Origin: Chryseosolibacter sp036402115
GTDB lineage: Bacteria; Bacteroidota; Bacteroidia; Cytophagales; Cyclobacteriaceae
Assembly: GCA_036402115.1 (NCBI GenBank)
Contig: DASWTM010000215.1
Coordinates: forward strand, 1-64,000
Length of the DNA: 64,000 nt
Direction: 5' to 3'
The notes beneath the pieces were generated by a model, which saw nothing but the letters and a program-made list of their open reading frames with translations, searched no databases and was not told the DNA's origin. Made by a program: the position numbers and the translations under genes. Positions 16,686 through 25,482 of the stretch are shown here, one piece after another. Numbering within the stretch: position 1 is the first letter of the stretch; every line of letters starts with the position of its first letter.

Positions 16686-16693
16686 GTAAATTT
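16686..16693 (+). promoter_or_regulatory. Possible -7 box of the LPP20-like gene
   Basis: TAAATTTG matches the Bacteroidota -7 consensus TAnnTTTG exactly and lies 60 bases before the GTG at 16753. No TTTG is found at the expected distance upstream, so the promoter call is weak. Confidence 0.35.
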
Positions 16694-16752
16694 GAAAGCA
16701 AATTGGCATGGATGTAGCATAGGAGCAACGGTAAACCCCAACCCTTTATTTT

Positions 16753-18120
16753 GTGAAGCGCATTTTTACCTTACTTTTTCTGGTTGCAGCCTGTAGTCCT
16801 AAGGTTAAAGCTCCTGATCCTGAAGCGTTGAAGCCAAGCTGGCTGAAAAATCAACCCTATCAGGAAGGGTATTATACAGGCATTGGCCATAGCGTGAAGG
16901 ACGGCACAAACAACTATCCACAAGCCGCAAAAAAGAGTGCGCTCGATGATCTCGTCTCCCAAATTAAAGTCAATGTATCGAGTACTTCCGTGTTGAGTTT
17001 TATGGAAGTTGATCGGAAAGTTCAGGAGCAATACGAACAGATCATTCAGACCACGGCCACGGATGAGATTGAAGAGTACGAATTGGTTGATGCTTGGGAA
17101 GATCAAACAAACTACTGGGTTTATTACAGGCTTTCCATTGCGCGTTACAGGCAGATTAAAGAAGAACAAAAGCGTAACGCCACGACACTGGCGACTGATT
17201 ATTTAAAAAAAGGAAAAGCAGCGGAGCAATCGTCAGAGCGCCTGCAGGCAATCACGTATTATTTCCAGGCATTGCGCAGTGTGGAAAAATACCTGGGCGA
17301 ACCGATTCGTGTGAAGCTTGATGCTGATCGCGAAGTTTTACTTGTCAACGAGATTTACTCATCCATCCAAACCCTTCTCGATAAGATTAATGTTCAGGTC
17401 ACGCCTACAGAGATTTCTTTAAACCGGAGAGTAAATCAGACGCAGCATCAGGTGGTAGCGAAGGCAACGTATAAAGATCTCAAGTCTCCAACCATAGCCC
17501 TTCCGTTGAAAGCTACATTTGAAAAAGGATCAGGTGATGTTTATCCCGAGTATAAAACCGATGAGCAAGGTCAGGCGAAAATTCTATTGAACCGGATTGG
17601 GTCAAAAGAACTTGAACAAACCGTTGCGGTGAAAGTTAACATCGATGCGCTGAGTGGCTCGAGCAACTCTCCCGTTTACAAATTGATCGCAGGGACATTC
17701 AATTTGCCACGCGCGCAGGTGAACATGAAAGTACAACGCCCTGTGGTGTTCCTGAGTGCGGACGAGAAAAGTCTGGGGAGTTCAAAAGCCAATTTTCAGA
17801 TCACGAACAAACTAAAGAACATGTTAGCAAACAACGGATTTGAGTTCACCGAAGATAAGAACATAGCAGATTTGTGGTTCGATGTGAAAGCGGATTCGGA
17901 GAAGGGATCGGTTTCAGGAAGTATTTATGTTACGTACTTAACAAGCGTGATCAAAGTGCTGGCTATGAAGGAGGGAAAGGAGATTTACGCAACAACACTC
18001 GATCGCGTTAAGGGCTATGGGTTGGACTATGATAAGTCGAGCATTGATGCTTATAACAAAGCGCTTGAGACGTTGGAGAAAGATCGGATGAATGAATTAT
18101 TGAATACTGTTCTGCAGTAA
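16753..18120 (+). CDS. LPP20-family lipoprotein
   Basis: A 455-residue protein with a very short signal peptide ending in the lipobox VAAC (Cys14). The region from about 28 to 150 (PSWLKNQPYQEGYYTGIGHS... KSALDDLVSQIKV) is the LPP20 domain, and a C-terminal region with long beta-rich stretches follows. LPP20-family proteins are outer-membrane lipoproteins; their job is mostly unknown. The start is GTG at 16753. The next gene encodes a second, shorter lipoprotein of similar layout, so the pair may act together. There is no clear terminator between them, only 110 bases. Confidence 0.78.
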   Translation: MKRIFTLLFLVAACSPKVKAPDPEALKPSWLKNQPYQEGYYTGIGHSVKDGTNNYPQAAKKSALDDLVSQIKVNVSSTSVLSFMEVDRKVQEQYEQIIQTTATDEIEEYELVDAWEDQTNYWVYYRLSIARYRQIKEEQKRNATTLATDYLKKGKAAEQSSERLQAITYYFQALRSVEKYLGEPIRVKLDADREVLLVNEIYSSIQTLLDKINVQVTPTEISLNRRVNQTQHQVVAKATYKDLKSPTIALPLKATFEKGSGDVYPEYKTDEQGQAKILLNRIGSKELEQTVAVKVNIDALSGSSNSPVYKLIAGTFNLPRAQVNMKVQRPVVFLSADEKSLGSSKANFQITNKLKNMLANNGFEFTEDKNIADLWFDVKADSEKGSVSGSIYVTYLTSVIKVLAMKEGKEIYATTLDRVKGYGLDYDKSSIDAYNKALETLEKDRMNELLNTVLQ

Positions 18121-18230
18121 AACCACTTTAATTCATTTGAAAAACGCATTTTTCGCTGAATGATAAAATTGGTCTTTAAATTGTATTACTCCATTAACCA
18201 ATATAACATAACCAAACTCTAACTAAGAAT

Positions 18231-18800
18231 ATGAAAAAGTTAACGTATTCAACCTTTGTACTTCTTGCCGCAGCTGCGCTTTTTATCGTTAGCTGTAAGA
18301 GCAAAGAAAAAACTCCTGTAGTAAAAGGAGAAACTGAAGTCGTTGTTCCTTGCTCTGGACCAGACTACTTCACAACTGCGAAGTATTTCCGCGCAAACTC
18401 AATCGGTGAAAGCCAGGATCAGCAAACTTCGAAGAAAAAGGCCTTGACCAATGCACGTAACGAACTTGCTCAGGCAATCCAGACTACGGTAAAAACAGTT
18501 ACTGACAACTACGTGAACAGCCGTGAAATGAATAACAAGGAGGAAGTGGAAGAGCGCTTCGAAAGTCTGAATCGCGAAGTTGTTGATCAGACAATCAGCG
18601 GCATTCGTACCCTTTGCGAAAAGCTGATGAGAACTGAGAACGGCACGTATAAGACTTATGTAGCAATCGAACTTTCGGCTGACGAACTGGTAGCGAAGTA
18701 CAACGAGCGCATTTCAAAAGATGAGCGTTTGAAGATCGATTATGACTACGAGAAGTTTAAGGAAACTTTCGAAAAAGAGATGGAGAAGATGAAGAACTAA
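18231..18800 (+). CDS. Second LPP20-like lipoprotein
   Basis: A 189-residue protein with signal peptide and lipobox IVSC (Cys22). After a short linker, YFTTAKYFRANSIGES and KKKALTNARNELAQAIQTTV follow the LPP20 layout of the gene before it: a glycine/serine turn, then an alanine-rich helix. The end is charged and helical (EKFKETFEKEMEKMKN). It is likely an outer-membrane lipoprotein, cotranscribed with the upstream homologue or from its own promoter in the 110-base gap. A strong terminator follows. Confidence 0.76.
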   Translation: MKKLTYSTFVLLAAAALFIVSCKSKEKTPVVKGETEVVVPCSGPDYFTTAKYFRANSIGESQDQQTSKKKALTNARNELAQAIQTTVKTVTDNYVNSREMNNKEEVEERFESLNREVVDQTISGIRTLCEKLMRTENGTYKTYVAIELSADELVAKYNERISKDERLKIDYDYEKFKETFEKEMEKMKN

Positions 18801-18817
18801 TACTTCTCGCTTCATGC

Positions 18818-18852
18818 AAAAGAGCTGTCTGATCAAGGCAGCTCTTTTTTTA
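18818..18852 (+). terminator. Rho-independent terminator
   Basis: AAAAGAGCTG (18818-18827) pairs perfectly with CAGCTCTTTT (18839-18848), and the T-run continues. It ends the LPP20-like pair. Confidence 0.87.
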
Positions 18853-18865
18853 TTATCTTCATTCC

Positions 18866-19270
18866 ATGGCCGGATATTCTGGTACCTCGCTTCAGAAGAA
18901 ACTGGGCATTAAGCCCGGCACTAACTTGTTTATCCAGAACGCTCCTGCGAATTATTTCGATTGGATTAGTCCGCTGCCGGAGAAGGTATCCGTCAGCAAA
19001 TCCCTAATCAACAACCTTGACTTTATTCACCTCTTTGTAAAAGACCAAAAGGAATTTAAGAGGTCATTTACTTCGAACAAAAAGCATTTGAAGAAAGATG
19101 GAATGATGTGGATCTCCTGGCCGAAGAAGTCTTCCGGTGTAATCACCGACCTTGACGAAAATTTCATCAGAGACTTTGGTCTAAAGGAAGGCCTTGTAGA
19201 CGTGAAAGTCTGTGCTGTAGATGAAACATGGTCGGGACTAAAATTTGTTTACCGACTGAAAGATCGTTAG
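18866..19270 (+). CDS. DUF3052 family protein
   Basis: A 134-residue cytoplasmic protein that starts MAGYSGTSLQKKLGIKPG, the usual beginning of DUF3052 proteins. The later DGMMWISWPKKSSG and WSGLKFVYR are also family-typical. The function is unknown. No signal peptide or membrane helix is seen. It ends 4 bases inside the 3' end of the convergent outer-membrane protein gene, so the two stops overlap. Confidence 0.85.
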   Translation: MAGYSGTSLQKKLGIKPGTNLFIQNAPANYFDWISPLPEKVSVSKSLINNLDFIHLFVKDQKEFKRSFTSNKKHLKKDGMMWISWPKKSSGVITDLDENFIRDFGLKEGLVDVKVCAVDETWSGLKFVYRLKDR

Positions 19271-20070
19271 AAACTATGCAAGGCAAAGCCAACCGTCCAC
19301 GTTTGAGCTTCCGTAGCAGCGGGTCCTTTGTTCGCCTGGAACAATGGCGTTAGGTTATAGTAGCCAAATAATGCGAAGTTTCCGAGAAACATCTTTACAT
19401 GAGCACCGTAGCGTAGCCGTGTAAGATTAAAATCCTGATGATTCTGAAGTTTCTTTAATTCACCGTTCTCTTTGTATTTCACCTTTGTACTGGCATTCAA
19501 GAGATAACCAACGCGGCCTCCAATGGCAACTTTGAAGCTGCGTGCCGGATCTTCTGGTTTAGTGCTGAAGCGCAGTTCAAGTGGCACATCCAAATACGTC
19601 ATTGTAAGCATCGTCTTGCGGGTGGTCAACGAAGATGACCAGTTTGGTTGGCCGAGCGTATCACCATCATATAGCACATGACCAAATTCAGCGAAGCGTG
19701 TGTTTCCGTTCGCATCGAAAATGAGAGTCGGATTGTTAAGCCTCACAGGATCCGCATTGGTGCCGGGAAAATCCTGGACATAACTCTGGAATTTGAATCG
19801 CTCCATGCTAAGCCCAATACCAGGATGGAAGCTAAATTTGGATTTCATGATTCGCATTTCGTACTGGTAATAAACATTAGCAGTACGCGAACCCCACAAG
19901 CCATATTTCACCTTGTTTGGCAGCTCAGTCATGCGGTTCACTCCCAGTTCAACCACGAAGGCACCCGGTATATCCGGGCGTCTTGTTTTCTTGGCGGGCT
20001 CGGTATTTTGTGCAAAAGCGGCAGTACCGATAAGTGTGAGAATGATAAAAGAGGCGAATTTGCTTGTCAT
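19267..20070 (-). CDS. Outer-membrane beta-barrel protein (PorT-like)
   Basis: A 267-residue protein with a signal peptide ending AFAQ. Alternating beta-strands (YYQYEMRIMKSKFSFHPGIGLSMERF, LDVPLELRFSTKP) and the final aromatic residue in FALHSF are those of an eight-strand outer-membrane barrel. The ATG at 20070 gives a clean signal peptide; an extension to 20127 would not. Similar small barrels in this phylum are annotated as PorT-like, but a role in T9SS is not shown. It is the only gene between DUF3052 and the tRNA promoter region. Confidence 0.75.
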   Translation of the reverse strand: MTSKFASFIILTLIGTAAFAQNTEPAKKTRRPDIPGAFVVELGVNRMTELPNKVKYGLWGSRTANVYYQYEMRIMKSKFSFHPGIGLSMERFKFQSYVQDFPGTNADPVRLNNPTLIFDANGNTRFAEFGHVLYDGDTLGQPNWSSSLTTRKTMLTMTYLDVPLELRFSTKPEDPARSFKVAIGGRVGYLLNASTKVKYKENGELKKLQNHQDFNLTRLRYGAHVKMFLGNFALFGYYNLTPLFQANKGPAATEAQTWTVGFALHSF

Positions 20071-20135
20071 ACGTATCAATTTCCAAAAAATAAGGGTCAA
20101 AAATAGCTTTTTTGTTCGCAGGGCCAAACCGTTTA

Positions 20136-20166
20136 TTTGGCCGAGTGAATTTATTATTTACATTTG
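20136..20166 (+). promoter_or_regulatory. Promoter of tRNA-Arg
   Basis: TTTG (20136-20139), 19 bases, then TACATTTG (20159-20166) matches the Bacteroidota sigma factor consensus TTTG-N19-TAnnTTTG. The tRNA starts 75 bases after the -7 box. This is the best promoter match in the window. Confidence 0.72.
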
Positions 20167-20240
20167 CAGTCCCAAAATGAGTAGGCCGTAAGCGAATGGC
20201 AATAGTCAACGCCTTTGCGCCCGATGTCTACTCTGGAACC

Positions 20241-20314
20241 GGGCTCGTAGCTCAACTGAATAGAGCATCTGACTACGGATCAGAAGGTTTGGGGTTTGAA
20301 TCCCTACGAGCCCA
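20241..20314 (+). tRNA. tRNA-Arg (anticodon ACG)
   Basis: A 74-base cloverleaf. The acceptor GGGCTCG (20241-20247) pairs with CGAGCCC (20307-20313), with discriminator A. The D stem is GCTC/GAGC, the anticodon stem TCTGA/TCAGA encloses the loop CTACGGA, giving anticodon ACG, and the T loop is TTTGAAT. CCA is not encoded. ACG reads CGT (and CGC/CGA after deamination to inosine). Confidence 0.95.
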
Positions 20315-20357
20315 CTGATAGATCCTGTTGGACTTTCCGACAGGATCTTTTTATTTA
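20299..20357 (+). repeat. Direct repeat copy 1: tRNA-Arg 3' end plus terminator
   Basis: This 59-base stretch starts with the last 16 bases of the tRNA and ends after the terminator T-run. It is repeated without change at 20418-20476. The pattern resembles an integration scar at a tRNA gene. Confidence 0.8.
20320..20353 (+). terminator. Terminator of tRNA-Arg
   Basis: AGATCCTGT (20320-20328) pairs with ACAGGATCT (20340-20348), followed by TTTTT. It lies 6 bases after the tRNA. Confidence 0.85.
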
Positions 20358-20417
20358 CAGCACTCAGGTTCATAGGGATCACGAGGGGCGCGTGCGGCAT
20401 GCCCCGCGCGTATGAGT

Positions 20418-20476
20418 AATCCCTACGAGCCCACTGATAGATCCTGTTGGACTTTCCGACAGGATCTTTTTATTTA
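20418..20476 (+). repeat. Direct repeat copy 2: tRNA-Arg 3' end plus terminator
   Basis: An exact copy of 20299-20357, starting 119 bases after it. The rest of the tRNA is missing, so this copy is not a functional tRNA. The bases after each copy also show weak similarity (CATAGGGAT and CATAGCGAT), which points to a tandem duplication of a longer unit. Confidence 0.8.
20439..20472 (+). terminator. Duplicated terminator hairpin
   Basis: The same hairpin as at 20320, carried by the second copy of the repeat. It may act as a backup stop for the tRNA transcript. Confidence 0.6.
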
Positions 20477-20637
20477 TGGTAACACCCTCATAGCGATGAC
20501 AAGGGAGGCCACTCCGCCAAAACTTCCGCACAACCCTTGACTTAACGCTGCTTTGTCTTGAATATTTCAAACCGCCTCTTTACAAGGATGATTCAGAAAG
20601 GAAAAAAGTTTGGGAAGTTGAGATGGTTGACGGGACT

Positions 20638-21702
20638 TTAATTTTCCGTCCATGCTTGATGAGACTCAAGATTTCCGCGCGTGATGATATCCAGCGGGAA
20701 GACATATTTCGGCTTCACTTCTTTTTTAAACACCAGGTGATTGGCAAGTTGTGTAATGCCCGTGAACGCCTGGCGTTTTGAGTTCTGATTGATGAGAAAG
20801 TCAATAATTCCTTTTTTCAGATATACGATGTTTTCCTCCAACAAATCATACGCTACCATTCGGATTCCATTTTTGCCGTGCTTTTCAAGGAGTTTGGAAA
20901 CGATGGATGCACCTTTTGATGTGGTAACCATTACGCCTCGGAGATCAGGTGTGTTGAGAAGCTGATTCAACTCTTTCTCGAGTGTTGGTTCGTGCGACAT
21001 ATTGAGGTCAACTCCGATTGCGTTGCAACGCTGACCTTTGATTGTTTTGAAATAGTCTTTAAATCCCTTTTCCTTTTCCGATAAGTGAATTGAATTGTGA
21101 ATATCATCATAGATGTGCAGGATCGCATACGTCCCTCCGCTCTGATGGTTAATATGAAGCAACTCAGCCCCTAACATTCCGCTCACATAAAGATCTTGTC
21201 CAATAAAGGTAAGCGAGCCTGCTTTTGGAATATTGTTATTAAAGATTGCGAATGGAATTTTCTTAGACCGACAATGTTCAAAATACTCAGACGCCTCCTG
21301 GTAAAAGATAGGGGCTGTCAGAATTCCATCGGGTTCAAACTTGATGGCGGCTTTGAAGTTTTTGATAAACGACTTCTTGTCGTACAGATCGAAAAAAAGT
21401 TCTTTAATGGCAATCCCATACTGCGACCAATATTTTCCAGCATTGAGGACCCCCTCGTGCGCCATCTTCCAATATTCATCCTGGGCGGAGTCGGGTAACA
21501 ACGCGACAATCTTAAATGTTTTATGGTTGCCCAGAGTTCGCGCAATAAGGTTGGGTTTATAGCCAGTCTTTTCAAGTATGGCCATTACTTTTTTGTAGGA
21601 TTCTTCAGAAACCTCGCCACGTTTATGGATGACTCTGTCGACTGTTCCGATTGAGACCTTGGCCATTTTTGCAATGTCCTTAATCCGGATTGAACGTTCC
21701 AT
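20638..21702 (-). CDS. LacI-family transcriptional regulator
   Basis: A 354-residue regulator. The LacI helix-turn-helix IRIKDIAKMAKVSIGTVDRVIH is at residues 5-26, the hinge helix follows, and the rest is a periplasmic-binding-protein-like sugar domain. Its orientation is divergent from a GH26 mannanase gene 222 bases away, so it probably controls that gene in response to a mannan-derived sugar. The 222-base space has the perfect palindrome TGTTAACA (21849-21856), a candidate operator half-site, but no full LacI-type operator is clear. The ligand cannot be named. Confidence 0.9.
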   Translation of the reverse strand: MERSIRIKDIAKMAKVSIGTVDRVIHKRGEVSEESYKKVMAILEKTGYKPNLIARTLGNHKTFKIVALLPDSAQDEYWKMAHEGVLNAGKYWSQYGIAIKELFFDLYDKKSFIKNFKAAIKFEPDGILTAPIFYQEASEYFEHCRSKKIPFAIFNNNIPKAGSLTFIGQDLYVSGMLGAELLHINHQSGGTYAILHIYDDIHNSIHLSEKEKGFKDYFKTIKGQRCNAIGVDLNMSHEPTLEKELNQLLNTPDLRGVMVTTSKGASIVSKLLEKHGKNGIRMVAYDLLEENIVYLKKGIIDFLINQNSKRQAFTGITQLANHLVFKKEVKPKYVFPLDIITRGNLESHQAWTEN

Positions 21703-21924
21703 TTACTGTGTTTAAGTGAGATTTTATGCCAATGTAATAAAAAAGTGGGAGCGCAGGCTGCACGTATTCCTGATGACCAACGCTTGATATGGTGTTCGCG
21801 TCATCATTTAGTTCGGATGGACACTTTGTTTATTCCAGGTGTACAAATTGTTAACATGAGCGCTACTATCATCATTAACCTGGTCTATCCTATTTATCTT
21901 TCGCCTCCTAAACATTAGCAAATT
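21703..21924. promoter_or_regulatory. Intergenic control region between lacI-type and GH26 genes
   Basis: This 222-base space must hold both divergent promoters. TGTTAACA at 21849-21856 is palindromic, and TTAAC recurs further on, but no exact TAnnTTTG box is seen. I list it as a regulatory region by position only. Confidence 0.4.
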
Positions 21925-23052
21925 ATGCGCATAGCCATAGTGTTGTTTGTCTGCTTGGTGGGAGGCACTCCTGTTAAAAGCCAGCGACTTAAGCTCATTG
22001 ACAAAAATGCGACTGCAGAAACGAAAGCGCTTTTCCAGAATCTTTTTGACTTGTCAAAGAATCATACGTTGTTTGGTCATCAGCACGCTACCGAGTATGG
22101 TCATGGTTGGTCTGACGATGAAGACAGGTCTGATGTCAAGACGATAGTGGGTTCTCACCCGGCCGTAATTGGTATCGATCTAAGCGGATTTTCCGGGAGG
22201 CCACCAGCCGAGATAGAGAATGCAAAAGCCAGCACCCGAAAAAACGTCATTGACACGTACAACCGAGGAGGTGTAACAACGATTTCATGGCATTTTCCCA
22301 ACCCTGTATCCAAAGGAGGATTCTACTGGGTTGACTCCATTTCAAAGCCGGCAGTAAAATTTATCATTCCGGGTGGTGCAGCACATGAGCCATACAAAGA
22401 AATACTTCGAGGCATCGCACAATGGGCGAAAAGTCTTCAAGGGGCTGATGGGAAAAATGTCCCTGTAATTTTCAGGCCTTATCATGAGTTTGACGGTGGT
22501 TGGTTCTGGTGGGGCGCACCGCACTGCAGCCGCGAAGAGTTTATTTCACTGTGGCGCTTTACTGTTTCCTATCTGCGAGACACGATGCAGGTGCATAACT
22601 TCATCTATGCTTTTTCTCCCGACAACAGATTCAATTCAGAAACGGAATTTTTGGATCGTTATCCTGGCAATGAATGGGTAGACATGGTAGGTATGGACAA
22701 CTATGGCGATATGGGCCGCGATGGCTATCGCATTGACAGCGCTATCAGGAAACTTAAGATTGTGTCTGATTTTGCATTAAAAAACGGAAAGCTGGCTGCC
22801 TTTACAGAGACTGGTCTTGAATCGATACCCGACCCTACCTGGTGGACGCAAACCCTGTTAAAGGTTATGCGTTCGGAGAACATGCAACTGTGTTATGTGC
22901 TGGTCTGGCGAAACGACACCAACAGTGCAACTCACTACTATGCGCCCCATCCGGCTCACCAATCAAGTACCGCGGATTTCAGGAAATTTTACGATCATCC
23001 CTATACACTATTCGAAGTCGATTTAAAGAATATCTATCAACCAACGAATTAA
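21925..23052 (+). CDS. GH26 beta-mannanase
   Basis: A 375-residue exported glycoside hydrolase of family 26, with a signal peptide ending near VKSQ (20). GH26 enzymes cut beta-1,4-mannan with retention of configuration. The acid/base Glu188 is in FRPYHEFDGGWFWWG and the nucleophile Glu295 in FTETGLE, both with the family's usual neighbours (R-P-x-H-E). GHQHATEYGHGW near 51-62 is the N-terminal substrate-side loop. No carbohydrate-binding module or T9SS tail is present, unlike the second GH26 at 42 kb. It is divergent from a LacI regulator. Confidence 0.92.
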   Translation: MRIAIVLFVCLVGGTPVKSQRLKLIDKNATAETKALFQNLFDLSKNHTLFGHQHATEYGHGWSDDEDRSDVKTIVGSHPAVIGIDLSGFSGRPPAEIENAKASTRKNVIDTYNRGGVTTISWHFPNPVSKGGFYWVDSISKPAVKFIIPGGAAHEPYKEILRGIAQWAKSLQGADGKNVPVIFRPYHEFDGGWFWWGAPHCSREEFISLWRFTVSYLRDTMQVHNFIYAFSPDNRFNSETEFLDRYPGNEWVDMVGMDNYGDMGRDGYRIDSAIRKLKIVSDFALKNGKLAAFTETGLESIPDPTWWTQTLLKVMRSENMQLCYVLVWRNDTNSATHYYAPHPAHQSSTADFRKFYDHPYTLFEVDLKNIYQPTN

Positions 23053-23359
23053 CTGCGCTGTGAAAGCCAAATCACTTATGTTGAGTAAACCGATCCTCCA
23101 ATCTCTGACTGAATGTTGTAAAAGCATCATTTTATTACACAGGAACTAGTCCTCAATCATCTCCTGATTTGAGTATTTATACGGAGGGTATTGTGTATAT
23201 CCATGTATTGATTTCTGAATTTCATTTTCACTTTCGTTGAAAAGTGATTTTTCTGCACGTCCCTTTCTCTCAAATATTGCGTCCGTAATTCGCGTACTGT
23301 TGTTATATGAAAGGGGAAGCCGGAGAAGCTTTATTTCGCAAGACCGAAACAGATCAACC
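23053..23359. other. Intergenic region after GH26, little content
   Basis: A 307-base AT-rich gap. The only structure I see is a weak hairpin with a T-run at 23228-23252. No gene or exact promoter box is visible. Confidence 0.4.
23228..23252 (+). terminator. Weak possible terminator
   Basis: TCACTTTC (23228-23235) faces AAAAGTGA (23240-23247) with one mismatch next to the loop, then TTTTT. It supports the choice of a start at 23360 for the next gene, since an in-frame extension would run through it. Confidence 0.35.
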
Positions 23360-25447
23360 ATGGCTGTACAGAAATTTCCTTACAAAATTGTTAAATCAAA
23401 TAATCTTGATAAGCTCAAGTCGCAGATCAGGTCGCTGATGGAAGAGATCAGCTCAGCAAGAAATTTTATTAAGGAGATTGAAAATGGAAACCTATCCATT
23501 GAGTTTCAAAACAGGCTGGGTGATTCCGCTGCAGAGCAGGCGCTCGGGGATTCGTTGATTAGCATGCGCGATCAGATGCGGAAAATCGCGGAAGAAGAAA
23601 GGCAACGCAATTGGATTACGGAAGGGCTTGCTCAGTTCATGGATATCCTTCGTTCATCTAACGATGACCTGAAGAGCCTGAGTCACATCATTATCAGCAA
23701 TGTGATCAAGTACCTGCACGCCAACCAGGGATCTTTATACATCCTGGATGACAGCGACAAAGACAACGCGTGTCTCGACATGATCGCGTGCTATGCCTAT
23801 GATCGGAAAAAGCATGTCTCAAAACGCATCGGCATTGGTGAAGGTCTGGTTGGCCAGTGTGTTCTGGAGAAGTCACCCATCTACATGACTAATCTTCCCG
23901 GAGATTATCTGAAGATCACCTCCGGGTTAGGTGCTGCGCTGCCGAAGAATCTTCTGATCGTTCCGCTGATTGTTAATGATAGGGTATATGGCGTGATGGA
24001 AATGGCATCCTTCAATATTTTTGAGCCTCACCATCGTGAGTTTGTCGAGAAGGTGGGTGAAAGCATCGCTTCGACCATTGCCAATGTTCGGATTAATGAG
24101 CAAACAAAGCAGCTGCTTGCAGAGACACAAACGCAGGCGGAAATGATGCGCGCACAGGAAGAAGAGATGCGCCAAAACATGGAGGAATTGACGGCCACGC
24201 AGGAAGAAATGCAGCGCGTGCTGCGCGATGTTGAAAAGAAGGAGAAGTATCTGAATCAACTCCTGAACGTTTCCACCGACTCCATTTTTACAATCGATCG
24301 GGAATACAAACTTGTAAGCTGGAATAAAGCCTTTGCAAAAACGCTCGAGCAATACGGCATGAGTCTTCAAAAAGGCATGAATACGCTGGACTGGTATTCC
24401 GGAGAAGAAAGAACAAAGCAGGTCGCCATTTATAATCGTGTGCTGAGTGGTGAGTCTTTCGATTTTACTGCATCCGCAGAGCAAAATGGAAAGACAGCGT
24501 ACCACCTCTCTATTTATGCTCCATTGCGAAATGAGAATAATGAAGTAGTGGAGGCCGCCATTTTTGCAAAAGATGTTTCCGCGATGATGAACGCTCAAAG
24601 GGAGCTACAGGCACAGGAAGAAGAGTTGCGCCAGAACATGGAGGAGCTGAAAGCTACACAGGAAGAAATGACTAAGACAGAAATTGCCATGGCAGGTCAA
24701 CTGGCTGCCATCAATAACTCGATGGCTACGATCGAATTTACGATGGATGGGACGGTGATCAATGCCAATGAAAGGTTTTGTCAATTCACCGGTTATTCAT
24801 TGGATGAAGTGAAAGGGAAGCATCATCGCTTCTTCTTGTACCAGGAGGAATATGAAAGTGCTGCGTATAAAGAATTTTGGAGAGCGTTGAACTCAGGCGT
24901 TGCGCAGAATGGCGAATTTCGAAGGACAGTGAAGAACGGAAGGGAGGTCTGGATCAGCGCCAGCTACACCGTTGTGAAAGACAGCCATGGCAATCCGCTT
25001 AAGGTGATCAAGTTTGCAATGGATATCACAGAGCAAAAACTTAAGGCTGTTGATTATGAGGGCCAGATTGATGCAATACGAAGATCGAATGCTGTTATTG
25101 AATTCGACATGAAGGGTAACATCATTTATGCTAATCAATTGTTTCTGTCAGCGATGGGTTATGATGAGGCAGTTGATGTTCTGAATCGCCATCACAGCAT
25201 TTTCATTTCGGAGTTCGAAGCAAGATCATCGGAATACAAGAGGTTCTGGGAGCGATTGCAGCGTGGCGAATTCTTCACCGGTGAATTTCAGCGAAAGAAA
25301 GCAAACGGTGAAACGATCTGGATCTATGGCAGCTACAACCCAATCGTCAACGCAGATGGAAAGCCGTATAAGGTTGTAAAATACGCTCACGTGGTGAACA
25401 AAAATGCACAGGCTGTAACCACCAGAAGTAGCGTTCCAGCATTATAA
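23360..25447 (+). CDS. Soluble GAF and triple-PAS sensor protein without output domain
   Basis: A 695-residue protein from the ATG at 23360. Order: a HAMP-like or coiled region (about 1-90), a GAF domain (about 100-245), a coiled coil, PAS 1 (about 290-400), a second coiled coil, PAS 2 (about 440-560) and PAS 3 (about 565-690). The linkers before PAS 1 and PAS 2 repeat the same motif, QEEEMRQNMEELTATQEEM and QEEELRQNMEELKATQEEM. No kinase, cyclase, methyl-accepting or DNA-binding domain follows. It could be a signal adaptor that works with a separate kinase. An earlier ATG at 23237 would add 41 unlikely residues. Confidence 0.8.
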   Translation: MAVQKFPYKIVKSNNLDKLKSQIRSLMEEISSARNFIKEIENGNLSIEFQNRLGDSAAEQALGDSLISMRDQMRKIAEEERQRNWITEGLAQFMDILRSSNDDLKSLSHIIISNVIKYLHANQGSLYILDDSDKDNACLDMIACYAYDRKKHVSKRIGIGEGLVGQCVLEKSPIYMTNLPGDYLKITSGLGAALPKNLLIVPLIVNDRVYGVMEMASFNIFEPHHREFVEKVGESIASTIANVRINEQTKQLLAETQTQAEMMRAQEEEMRQNMEELTATQEEMQRVLRDVEKKEKYLNQLLNVSTDSIFTIDREYKLVSWNKAFAKTLEQYGMSLQKGMNTLDWYSGEERTKQVAIYNRVLSGESFDFTASAEQNGKTAYHLSIYAPLRNENNEVVEAAIFAKDVSAMMNAQRELQAQEEELRQNMEELKATQEEMTKTEIAMAGQLAAINNSMATIEFTMDGTVINANERFCQFTGYSLDEVKGKHHRFFLYQEEYESAAYKEFWRALNSGVAQNGEFRRTVKNGREVWISASYTVVKDSHGNPLKVIKFAMDITEQKLKAVDYEGQIDAIRRSNAVIEFDMKGNIIYANQLFLSAMGYDEAVDVLNRHHSIFISEFEARSSEYKRFWERLQRGEFFTGEFQRKKANGETIWIYGSYNPIVNADGKPYKVVKYAHVVNKNAQAVTTRSSVPAL

Positions 25448-25482
25448 TAAAAGTCATCTGATAACCGTTGCGTCATCAGAAG

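Noticed and set aside
20206..20570. Two short reverse-strand frames with the same peptide NKKILSESPTGSISGLVG
   Set aside because: They come from the duplicated tRNA 3' end and terminator, which fall in the same phase; they are not genes.
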